Below, piece by piece: positions 6,865 through 13,787 of a stretch of DNA of 35,217 nt. Numbering within the stretch: the stretch's first letter is position 1; each line of letters opens with the position of its first letter. The stretch comes from JABFSM01 sp052389555 (GTDB lineage Bacteria; Gemmatimonadota; Gemmatimonadetes; Gemmatimonadales; GWC2-71-9), in contig JBQTHV010000058.1 in assembly GCA_052389555.1 (NCBI GenBank), positions 1 to 35,217 on the forward strand, read 5' to 3'. The notes under the pieces were generated by a model that was not told where the DNA came from, searched no databases, and was given only the letters and a program-made list of their open reading frames with translations. A program made the translations under genes and the position numbers.

Positions 6865-8549
6865 TAGCCCGCTTCGCCGTTCACGCTGTTGAGCATCGGA
6901 AGATCGACGCCGCGCTCCCTCGCGACCTGAATCGCCTCGGGATATCCCGCGTCGGCATGCCGCATCACGCCGGTGCCGGGATCGGCGGTGAGCACCCGCT
7001 CGAGCCGGCGGCCGCCGCTCTCGGTACCGTCCGCCACGATCACCATGCCGGCGTGAATGGAGTAGCCGATCCCGACCCCGCCGCCGTGATGGAGCGACAC
7101 CCAGCTCGCGCCACAGGCGGTGTTGAGCATCGCGTTGAGCAAGGGCCAGTCGGCGATGGCGTCGCTGCCGTCCCGCATGCCTTCGGTCTCCCGATTGGGG
7201 CTTGCGACCGATCCGGTATCGAGGTGGTCGCGCCCGATCACGATCGGGGCCTTGAGCTTGCCTTGCTGGACGAGATGGTTGAACCGGAGCCCCATCTCCG
7301 CCCGCTCGCCATGCTCCAGCCAGCAGATCCGCGCCGGGAGGCCCTGGAACTTGACTTTCTTCCGCGCGTGCTCGATCCAGCGGGTTAGGGACTCCTTCTC
7401 GCGGAAGGTCGTGAGCACCGCCTCGTCGGTTGCCGCGATATCGGCGGGGTCTCCCGAGAGCGCGGCCCATCGGAAAGGGCCCGCCCCCCGGCAAAAGAGC
7501 GGCCGGATGAACGCCGGCACGAACCCGGGAATCCGGAACGCCTGGCTCATCCCGCGGCGGTCCGCCACCTGACCCCGGATGTTGTTGCCGTAGTCGAAGA
7601 CGACGGTCCCGGCTTCCTGCAGGGCCAGCATCGCCTCGATGTGCTTGACCATCGAATCGAGCACCGCGGCTTCATAACCCGCAGGATCCCGCTCGCGGAA
7701 TTCCCCGGCGGTCTCCACCGTGAAGCCCAGCGGGATATACCCGATCCGGAGGTCGTGCGCGGCGGTCTGGTCCGTCACCACATCCACCTCGACGCCACGC
7801 CGAACCAGCTCCGGGACCACCTCGGCCACATTGGCCTGCAGGCCGACTGAGAAGGGGCGGCGATCCCGCTTGGCCGCGAGCAGGTGCTCAAGCGCCTCGT
7901 CCAGATCAGTCGAAAGCCGGTCGCAATAACCGGTTTCCACTCGACGCTCGATTCTGGACCGGTCCACTTCGACACCCAGGAACGCGCCGCCATTCATGGT
8001 TGCCGCGAGGGGTTGGGCACCCCCCATCCCGCCGAGACCGCCGCTCACCACCAGCCGTCCCGCGAGCGTCCCCCCAAAGTGCTGGCGGGCGCACTCGGCG
8101 AACGTTTCGTAGGTCCCCTGGAGAATCCCTTGCGTCCCGATGTAGATCCACGACCCCGCGGTCATCTGCCCGAACATGGTGAGGCCGAGCGCCTCGAGGC
8201 GACGGAACTCCTCCCAGGTAGCCCAGCGGGGCACCAGGTGCGCGTTGGCGATCAGGACTCGGGGCGCTTCCTCGTGGGTGCGAAACACCCCGACCGGCTT
8301 GCCGCTCTGAACGAGCAGGGTCTCGTGGTTCTCCAGGCGTCTCAGGGTCTCGACGATTCTTTCGAAGCAGGCCCAGTTTCTCGCCGCCTTTCCGGTGCCG
8401 CCATACACAACCAGATCTTCGGGCCGCTCCGCCACCGCGGGGTCGAGGTTGTTCATCAGCATCCGGAGCGCCGCTTCCTGATGCCACCCCTTGCAGGAGA
8501 GGGTGGTGCCGGTGGGGGCGCGGACCGTAGCGGGGGCGAGGGTGGTCAT
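6864..8549 (-). CDS. hutU: Urocanate hydratase
   Basis: A 561-residue protein of normal family length. It begins MTTLAPATVRAPTGTTLSCKGW and then follows the urocanase pattern throughout: NNLDPAVAE, VYGGTGKAARNW, MTAGSWIYIGTQGI, GGLGGMGGAQPLA, NNIRGQV, LFCRGAGPFRWAALSGDP and LPARICW. The last motif holds Cys409, which corresponds to the NAD+-binding active-site cysteine of known urocanases. The enzyme hydrates urocanate to imidazolonepropionate, which the adjoining hutI gene consumes. The open frame extends 51 codons further upstream, but that part has no family similarity and crosses a hairpin, so the ATG at 8549 is chosen. Histidine ammonia-lyase (hutH), the preceding step, is not in the window. 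Confidence 0.95.
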   Translation of the reverse strand: MTTLAPATVRAPTGTTLSCKGWHQEAALRMLMNNLDPAVAERPEDLVVYGGTGKAARNWACFERIVETLRRLENHETLLVQSGKPVGVFRTHEEAPRVLIANAHLVPRWATWEEFRRLEALGLTMFGQMTAGSWIYIGTQGILQGTYETFAECARQHFGGTLAGRLVVSGGLGGMGGAQPLAATMNGGAFLGVEVDRSRIERRVETGYCDRLSTDLDEALEHLLAAKRDRRPFSVGLQANVAEVVPELVRRGVEVDVVTDQTAAHDLRIGYIPLGFTVETAGEFRERDPAGYEAAVLDSMVKHIEAMLALQEAGTVVFDYGNNIRGQVADRRGMSQAFRIPGFVPAFIRPLFCRGAGPFRWAALSGDPADIAATDEAVLTTFREKESLTRWIEHARKKVKFQGLPARICWLEHGERAEMGLRFNHLVQQGKLKAPIVIGRDHLDTGSVASPNRETEGMRDGSDAIADWPLLNAMLNTACGASWVSLHHGGGVGIGYSIHAGMVIVADGTESGGRRLERVLTADPGTGVMRHADAGYPEAIQVARERGVDLPMLNSVNGEAG

Positions 8550-8700
8550 GGGCGAAAGATACTTCCAACGTTCTCGCGGATAGGGGCATCCGTTAGGTCC
8601 GAAAGGGCGAGGGCCGGGGTCCCGAACCCTCGCCCTTCGACCCGAATCCCTGCGGCCAGAATTCACGTAGGGACGGCAGCCTTTCTGAAGGAGATGAGCC
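8550..8700. promoter_or_regulatory. Divergent intergenic region with an 11-bp perfect hairpin
   Basis: This region separates hutU (leftward) from the DUF4097 gene (rightward) and should hold both promoters, though I see no consensus -35/-10 pair. A perfect inverted repeat, AAGGGCGAGGG at 8603-8613 and its complement at 8627-8637, encloses 13 bases and extends a further 3 bp past a bulged A. No U-run follows on either strand, so a leader structure or protein-binding site is as likely as a terminator. GGAG lies about 10 bp before the DUF4097 ATG. Confidence 0.5.
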
Positions 8701-9492
8701 ATGTCGTCGAACCTCCCGCGCTACCGATCAGCTCTCGCGGTCCTGCTCCTCCTGCCGGCTGCCCAGGCCCGGGCGCAGGACGCCAACACCTTCCGCTGGC
8801 AGGGAGCCCTGGCCGCCGGCAAGACGCTCGAAATCGTCGGAGTGAATGGCAGCATTACCGCAGAAGGTGGCTCCGGCCAGCAGGCCGAGGTCGCCGCTCA
8901 CAAGAAGGGCAACCGGAGCGATCCTGCGTCGGTGACCTTCGACGTGGTCGAGCACTCTGGCGGCGTTACCATCTGCGCCGTCTATCCCTCCGGCCGTGGC
9001 GAGCCTAACGAGTGCCTCCCGGGTGGGAAGGGCCGCATGAATACCCGGAACAACGATGTCGAAGTGGAGTGGACCGTGCGGGTCCCGCAGGGAGTACGGT
9101 TCACGGGTCGAACGGTGAACGGCAAGGTAGCAGCGCGGGCGCTGACTGCTCCGGTCGAGGCGAGGACGGTGAACGGATCGATCTCCGTCGAGACCAGCGC
9201 CTGGGCGGAGGCCAGCACGGTGAACGGGTCGATCAGCGCCCGGATGGGCCGTTCGGACTGGGATGGGGAGACCGAATTCTCGACCGTCAACGGCGGGATT
9301 GTCGTATATCTACCATCCTCGGCGAGCCTCCAGGTCCACGCGTCCAATGTGAATGGCTCGCTGGATACCGACTTCCCCTTGACGGTTCAGGGGAGATGGG
9401 GACCCCGTCGGATGAGCGGCACCATCGGGCAAGGTGGCCGCACCCTCAACCTCCAGACCGTGAACGGGAGCCTGGAGCTCCGCAAGCAGTAA
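8701..9492 (+). CDS. Exported DUF4097-type beta-repeat protein
   Basis: A 263-residue protein with a clear signal peptide (hydrophobic core SALAVLLLLPAAQARA, likely cleavage after ARAQ). The mature part is a repetitive beta structure in which the turn TVNG or VNGS recurs: VNGSITAEG, RTVNGKVAA, RTVNGSISV, STVNGSISA, STVNGGIVV, NVNGSLDT and TVNGSLEL. This is the hallmark of DUF4097 right-handed beta-helix-like proteins. They are often annotated as putative adhesins, but without an established biochemical role. One Cys pair (CAVYPSGRGEPNEC) could form a disulfide. It may be co-transcribed with the M14 peptidase gene 61 bp downstream. Confidence 0.85.
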   Translation: MSSNLPRYRSALAVLLLLPAAQARAQDANTFRWQGALAAGKTLEIVGVNGSITAEGGSGQQAEVAAHKKGNRSDPASVTFDVVEHSGGVTICAVYPSGRGEPNECLPGGKGRMNTRNNDVEVEWTVRVPQGVRFTGRTVNGKVAARALTAPVEARTVNGSISVETSAWAEASTVNGSISARMGRSDWDGETEFSTVNGGIVVYLPSSASLQVHASNVNGSLDTDFPLTVQGRWGPRRMSGTIGQGGRTLNLQTVNGSLELRKQ

Positions 9493-9553
9493 CGCCGCTC
9501 GTCTCCTTCGCGTATCTTCGGGCGGCCTCAACCACCATCCGAGAGATACGCTC

Positions 9554-12406
9554 ATGCCCAGCTTGCTCGATTCCCGAGCCGCCAAGCGGTCCAGCCGTCG
9601 AGCCGCCCGCGCGGCCCTCACTCTCTTCCTGCTGCCCGGCGCGCTCGCCGCGCAGGTTACCTCGCCCAAGGCCCACCTCGGGTTCACCATCGGCGATGAC
9701 TTTCGGCTCGCTACCTACACCCAGCTGACCGAGTACTGGAAGAAGCTGGACTCGGAGTCCGACCGGCTGCGTCTGGTATCGATCGGCAAGACCGCCGAAG
9801 GACGCGACCAGTGGATGATGATCATCACCAGCCCGGCCAATCACGCCAAACTCGACCGCTATCGCGAGATCACCGCTCGACTGGCCCGGGGCCGGGACAC
9901 CTCCGAGGCCCAGGCCCGGACCCTGGCGCAGGAAGGCAAGGCGATCGTATGGATCGACGGCGGTCTTCATGCCACCGAGGTGCTCGGGTCCCACCAGTTG
10001 ATCGAGCACGTCTGGCAGATGGCCAGCCGGAATGATCCGGAAACCATGCGGCTCCTCGATGATGTAGTGCAGCTCGTGGTGCACGCGAATCCGGACGGCA
10101 TGGAGCTCGTTGCGGGTTGGTATATGCGGCGGGCGGATGAGACCCGGCGCAGTACCGGCGGGATTCCACGGCTCTACCAGAAGTACATCGGGCACGACAA
10201 CAATCGCGATTTCTACATGAATGCGATGCCCGAGAGCGAGAACATCAGCCGCATCATGTATCGGGAGTGGTATCCCCAGATCATGTACAATCACCACCAG
10301 TCCGGTCCGGCCGGCAGTGTGATGTTCGCTCCGCCGTTCCGTGATCCCCACAACCACCTGATCGATCCGCTTCTGATCAACGGTCTCTCCATGGTGGGCG
10401 CGGCCATGCACACCCGCTTCGCGGCGGAAGGCAAGCCCGGTGTCGTGATGCGGAATGGTGCAAACTACCAGACGTGGTGGAATGGCGGACTCAGAACCAC
10501 CGCGTATTTCCACAACCAGGTCGGCATTCTCACCGAAACCATCGGTAACCCGACCCCGATGGAGATTCCGTTCATTCCCGACCGGCAGCTCTCGACCGGT
10601 GACCTCCCCTACCCGATCGAGCCCCAGCGCTGGCGGTTCCGCCAATCGATCGACTACTCGATCACGGCGAACCGCGCCATCCTCGACTATGCCTCGCGCT
10701 ATCGCGAGACCATTCTGTTCCAGTCGTGGCGGATGGCCCGGAATGCGATCGAGAAAGGAAGTCGCGACACCTGGACTACCTATCCCAGCCGGATCGCGCG
10801 GGTAAAGGCCGAGCTCGAGCGAAGCCGCGCCGAGCAGAGAGTGGCCGGGACGGGTACTGCCCCGCAGCAAGGGTTCGGTCCCGGCGGTGGCGGCGGTGCC
10901 GCTCCTCGCGGCCTGTTTGATCTGCTCCGGCGGCCCGAGGACCGGGATCCCCGAGGCTACGTCATCCCGTCGCATCAGCCCGATTTTCTCACCGCCACCA
11001 AGCTGGTCACCGCCCTGCTGGAATCTGGGGTCGAGGTTCATCAGGCGACCGCCCCATTCACCGTCGCGGGAAAGAGCTATCCGGCGGGCTCCTACCTGAT
11101 CAGGAACGATCAGGCGTTCCGCGCGCACGTGCTCGACCTGTTCGAGCCGCAGGACTATCCCAACGACATCCCCTATCCCGGCGGTCCCCCTCGAGCGCCG
11201 TACGACAATGCGGGTTACACCCTCGCGCTTCAGATGGGGGTACAGTACGACCGCATTCTCGAGGGCTTCGACGGTCCATTCGAGAAGATCGAAGGCCCCC
11301 TCTCGAAGCCACCGCGGGCCGTCACCGTAACGGCGGGGCGCGGATACTTGATCGATCGGCGGATCAACGATGGGTTCCTCGCGGTGAACCGGCTGCTGGC
11401 AGGCAAGCAGGCAGTGCAGGTCACGTCCGCGCCGGTTTCATCCGGCGGAGTGACCTATCCAGCGGGGAGCTGGTATGTCCCCGGCACCGATGGGTCAACC
11501 CGCATCCTTCGGGATCTCGCGACCCAGAAGGGACTTCCGGTAGTCACCCTCAATGCGCCGCCGGCCATGGGTGGGGCAGTCCAGCCGATCCGGGTGGGGC
11601 TCTGGGATCGGTATGGTGGCTCGATGCCCTCAGGATGGGTCCGCTGGATCCTCGAACAGTTCGAGTTCCCGTTCCAGGTGGTCTATCCCCAACGGTTGGA
11701 CGCCGGCAATCTACGTCAGCAATTCGACGCGCTGATCTTCGTGGACGGCGCGATTCCCGGAGCCACGGGCGGAGGAGCCGGCGGCGGCGGGTTCGGAGGC
11801 GGGGGCGGGGGCGGGGGCGGAGGGGGGGGCGGTTTCGGCGGCCAGAGTGCCCCGGACGATATTCCGGCTGAATACCGCGAGCGGCTGGGGTCGGTCACCG
11901 TGGAGAAGACCGTACCCCAGCTCAAAGCGTTCCTCGACGGCGGCGGGCGGATCGTGACGATCGGCGGTTCTATCGCTCTCGCACGCCATCTCGGGCTGCC
12001 GGTGCAGAATCATCTGGTGGAGCGAGATCCGAACGGCCGCATTCGATCTCTCCCTCGGGAGATGTTCTACGTTCCCGCGTCTCTTCTGGAGGTCGCCGTT
12101 GACCCGACCGCGTCCTCGGCGCTGGGCATGCCCGAAAAGGCGATCGTGATGTTCGACGAGAGCCCGGTCATGCGGCTTGCCCCCGACGCAGGGCGGCGCG
12201 GTATCCGAACGGTCGCGTGGTTCGCGAGCGCTGCTCCGCTACGCAGCGGCTGGGCGTGGGGTCAGACCTACCTGGAAGGTGGGGTGGCTGCGGCCGAGGC
12301 CAGGGTCGGCAGTGGCACGCTATATCTCTACGCGCCTGAGATCACCTTCCGGAGCCAGCCGCACGGGACGTATAAGTTCTTGTTCAATGCGCTGTATGGT
12401 CGATAG
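9554..12406 (+). CDS. Secreted M14-family zinc carboxypeptidase, large form
   Basis: A 950-residue protein with a signal peptide (a twin-Arg-rich N-terminus, then ALTLFLLPGALAAQ). Residues of about 40-390 form the M14 domain. The zinc ligands His139 and Glu142 lie in GGLHATEV, followed by HANPDGMELV, the NNRDFYMN substrate-binding segment, and YNHHQSGP with a candidate third His; the catalytic Glu is probably in ILTETIGNP. The rest is a long C-terminal region with alternating beta segments ending in a GATase-like fold (FDALIFVDGAIPG and GGGRIVTIGGSIALA). It is interrupted at about residues 738-764 by a nearly pure glycine stretch. Such large M14 proteins are likely secreted peptidases for protein scavenging. 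A tandem octamer array begins 4 bp after the stop codon. Confidence 0.88.
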   Translation: MPSLLDSRAAKRSSRRAARAALTLFLLPGALAAQVTSPKAHLGFTIGDDFRLATYTQLTEYWKKLDSESDRLRLVSIGKTAEGRDQWMMIITSPANHAKLDRYREITARLARGRDTSEAQARTLAQEGKAIVWIDGGLHATEVLGSHQLIEHVWQMASRNDPETMRLLDDVVQLVVHANPDGMELVAGWYMRRADETRRSTGGIPRLYQKYIGHDNNRDFYMNAMPESENISRIMYREWYPQIMYNHHQSGPAGSVMFAPPFRDPHNHLIDPLLINGLSMVGAAMHTRFAAEGKPGVVMRNGANYQTWWNGGLRTTAYFHNQVGILTETIGNPTPMEIPFIPDRQLSTGDLPYPIEPQRWRFRQSIDYSITANRAILDYASRYRETILFQSWRMARNAIEKGSRDTWTTYPSRIARVKAELERSRAEQRVAGTGTAPQQGFGPGGGGGAAPRGLFDLLRRPEDRDPRGYVIPSHQPDFLTATKLVTALLESGVEVHQATAPFTVAGKSYPAGSYLIRNDQAFRAHVLDLFEPQDYPNDIPYPGGPPRAPYDNAGYTLALQMGVQYDRILEGFDGPFEKIEGPLSKPPRAVTVTAGRGYLIDRRINDGFLAVNRLLAGKQAVQVTSAPVSSGGVTYPAGSWYVPGTDGSTRILRDLATQKGLPVVTLNAPPAMGGAVQPIRVGLWDRYGGSMPSGWVRWILEQFEFPFQVVYPQRLDAGNLRQQFDALIFVDGAIPGATGGGAGGGGFGGGGGGGGGGGGGFGGQSAPDDIPAEYRERLGSVTVEKTVPQLKAFLDGGGRIVTIGGSIALARHLGLPVQNHLVERDPNGRIRSLPREMFYVPASLLEVAVDPTASSALGMPEKAIVMFDESPVMRLAPDAGRRGIRTVAWFASAAPLRSGWAWGQTYLEGGVAAAEARVGSGTLYLYAPEITFRSQPHGTYKFLFNALYGR
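11797..11832 (+). repeat. G-rich low-complexity tract encoding polyglycine
   Basis: Within the M14 peptidase gene there are repeated GGGGGC units and a run of eight G. They encode an almost uninterrupted glycine stretch. The top strand has enough G-runs for G-quadruplex formation, and the runs are prone to replication slippage. In-frame length change would alter a linker; a one-base change would truncate the last fifth of the protein. Confidence 0.85.
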
Positions 12407-12410
12407 GTCG

Positions 12411-12439
12411 GTAAGACGGTAAGACGGTAAGACGGTAGG
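12411..12439. repeat. GTAAGACG tandem octamer array
   Basis: Three exact copies of GTAAGACG followed by a partial copy (GTAGG), starting 4 bp after the TAG stop of the M14 peptidase gene. There is no matching inverted array. It resembles the other stop-adjacent short-period arrays of the window, but with an unrelated unit. Confidence 0.85.
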
Positions 12440-12483
12440 AAAAAAGCCGAGGGGCCGCCGGGGTTCGACCCCGGTGACCCCTC
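12440..12483 (-). terminator. Rho-independent terminator, leftward
   Basis: On the minus strand an outer stem GAGGGG/CCCCTC and an inner perfect 7-bp stem (ACCGGGG-type, positions 12458-12464 with 12468-12474, 3-base loop) are followed within 4 bases by six T residues (complement of 12440-12445). The inner part resembles a tRNA T-arm by chance. It would end transcripts coming from the right, consistent with a leftward gene at 12534-12761. On the plus strand the A-run precedes the hairpin, so it is not a plus-strand terminator. Confidence 0.7.
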
Positions 12484-12500
12484 GTCATCTCACCTATCAA

Positions 12501-12533
12501 CTGTCCGTCTGTCCGTCTGTCCGTCTGTCCGTC
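12501..12533. repeat. CTGTCCGT tandem octamer array (family shared with 26341-26501)
   Basis: Four exact copies of CTGTCCGT. Read on the minus strand the array (GACGGACA units) starts directly after the TAG of the small leftward ORF at 12534. The same unit forms larger facing arrays at 26341-26416 and 26454-26501. Confidence 0.88.
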
Positions 12534-12761
12534 CTACGCCACCCGTTCCCCGGTACCCTCCGGCTCCTCCTCGGACTCCTCGTCGATCCCACCCGCATCC
12601 ATCAAACGCGCGGCGAGCAGCGGCAGAGCAGCAGGCAGCATAAGCTCGGGGTCGAGGTGCTTCAGTTGAGCTATCCAAAGCGCCGCGGCCTGTTTGGCCT
12701 GTGACAGATGCTGCACTACCGGCTCGAGCATTTCAGCTACCTCAGTTGAGTTCCCCCACAT
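12534..12761 (-). CDS. Hypothetical small acidic-tailed protein
   Basis: A possible 75-residue gene. From the ATG at 12761 the product is helix-prone (EVAEMLEPVVQHLSQAKQAA, then LKHLDPELMLPAALPLL) and ends in an acidic tail (DEESEEEPEG). A GGAGG lies 12 bases upstream of the ATG. The open frame continues back to a TTG at 12869. I recognise no family. Support comes from the Shine-Dalgarno, the acidic helical composition and a leftward terminator at 12440-12483. Against it are the short length and the lack of homology that I can name. Confidence 0.35.
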   Translation of the reverse strand: MWGNSTEVAEMLEPVVQHLSQAKQAAALWIAQLKHLDPELMLPAALPLLAARLMDAGGIDEESEEEPEGTGERVA

Positions 12762-12988
12762 GGGGGACAACCCCCTCCGCACGACATCAGTGCGAAAACG
12801 GTGCCATCCCTGTCGACCTATCTGGGAGACGCCGGGAGAAACTCTTCCGGTCACCACCTCATCGCTCAATTCGGCAAGGAGTTAGGATAGGGAGATGCGC
12901 GGCGCGAGTGAGGCGGCCGGGCCCTGCGGTCGGTGAGGGATTCGTTGATCACCGCCGCGCGAATTCCGCAACGAAGGGACACCGGCGC
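12762..12988. other. Intergenic stretch without a convincing gene
   Basis: A GC-rich stretch between the small leftward ORF and the GDPD gene. It contains a short palindromic segment (CCCCCACATGGGGG, 12753-12766) overlapping the possible leftward start, and otherwise no ORF, repeat or promoter I can support. GAAGGG at about 12974 may be the ribosome site for the GDPD gene. Confidence 0.5.
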
Positions 12989-13768
12989 GTGTCAGTTCAT
13001 CACATTCTCCTCGATCCCGACGCCCGTCCCGTAATCGCGCATCGGGGCGCATCAGGCCTGGCCCCGGAAAACACCCTGGAGGCATTGGAATTGGGGCTGG
13101 GCCAGGGTGCGGACGCGCTGGAATTCGATGTCCGGCTGGCTGGATGCGGCACTCCGGTGCTGATGCACGATCCCACAATCGACCGTACCACTGGGGTGAC
13201 CGGCCCGGTGGGCTCGCGATCGGCCGCCGGGCTCGCGGCCTGCGATGCAGGTTTCCGCTTCAGCGAAGACGGGAACACCTTCCCTTGGCGAGGGCGCGGC
13301 GTCCGAGTCCCCACCCTCGCGGAGGTGCTGGAGCGGTTCCCTGAAACGCCGGTGCTCATCGAACTCAAGACGGTGGAAGCGGCCCTTCCGGTGCGGGACC
13401 TCCTGCGGCGATTCGGCGCTCGTGACCGGGTCGTGCTGGCCTCCTTTCTCGATCAAGCCCTGGCGCCGTTCCGGGACGGTGGGTTCGCAACCAGCGCTTC
13501 TCGACGGGGGATCTTCCGGCATTGGCTCGGCTCCCGTCTCGGGTTTGGGGCGACCGGGCCCGATCCTGCCTACGCGGTTCCCGAACGCTACCGGGGACGC
13601 ATTGCCGTGCCGACGCCGGCGTTCATTCGGGCGGCGAGAAAGGCAGGCCGTCCGGTGCACGTCTGGACGGTGAACGAGGTCGAGCGGGCGCGGGAGCTGT
13701 GGGACCGCGGGGTTTCCGGGATTATCACGAACTACCCGGGACTGATCAGACAAGCGAGCAGGAGTTAA
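12989..13768 (+). CDS. Glycerophosphodiester phosphodiesterase family protein
   Basis: A 259-residue TIM-barrel enzyme. The GTG at 12989 gives MSVHHILLDPDARPVIAHRG, and the family motifs follow immediately: HRG with His18 and Arg19, APENTLEA, the metal ligands Glu45 and Asp47 in LEFDV, and the second catalytic His60 in LMHDPTIDRTTG. The C-terminus has HVWTVNEVERARELWDRGVSG and ITNYPG, the usual end of this family. It cleaves glycerophosphodiesters to glycerol-3-phosphate and an alcohol. No signal peptide is evident, so it is probably cytosolic. The frame is open further upstream, but that part is uncharacteristic. The downstream metallopeptidase gene converges on it with a 19-bp gap that holds a small imperfect inverted repeat. 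Confidence 0.9.
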   Translation: MSVHHILLDPDARPVIAHRGASGLAPENTLEALELGLGQGADALEFDVRLAGCGTPVLMHDPTIDRTTGVTGPVGSRSAAGLAACDAGFRFSEDGNTFPWRGRGVRVPTLAEVLERFPETPVLIELKTVEAALPVRDLLRRFGARDRVVLASFLDQALAPFRDGGFATSASRRGIFRHWLGSRLGFGATGPDPAYAVPERYRGRIAVPTPAFIRAARKAGRPVHVWTVNEVERARELWDRGVSGIITNYPGLIRQASRS

Positions 13769-13787
13769 CCTCGCTGACTCCTACTCG

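Noticed and set aside
6865..7494. N-terminal extension of the hutI frame by about 210 codons
   Set aside because: The extension is out of frame with and entirely inside hutU; imidazolonepropionase length and motifs fit the ATG at 6864.
9446..11128. 560-residue minus-strand frame opposite the M14 peptidase gene
   Set aside because: The plus strand has a signal peptide and zinc-ligand motifs; the minus frame has no family features.
12458..12474. Sequence resembling a tRNA T-arm (CCGGGGTTCGACCCCGG)
   Set aside because: No acceptor stem, D-arm or anticodon arm can be built around it; it is the inner stem of a leftward terminator hairpin.
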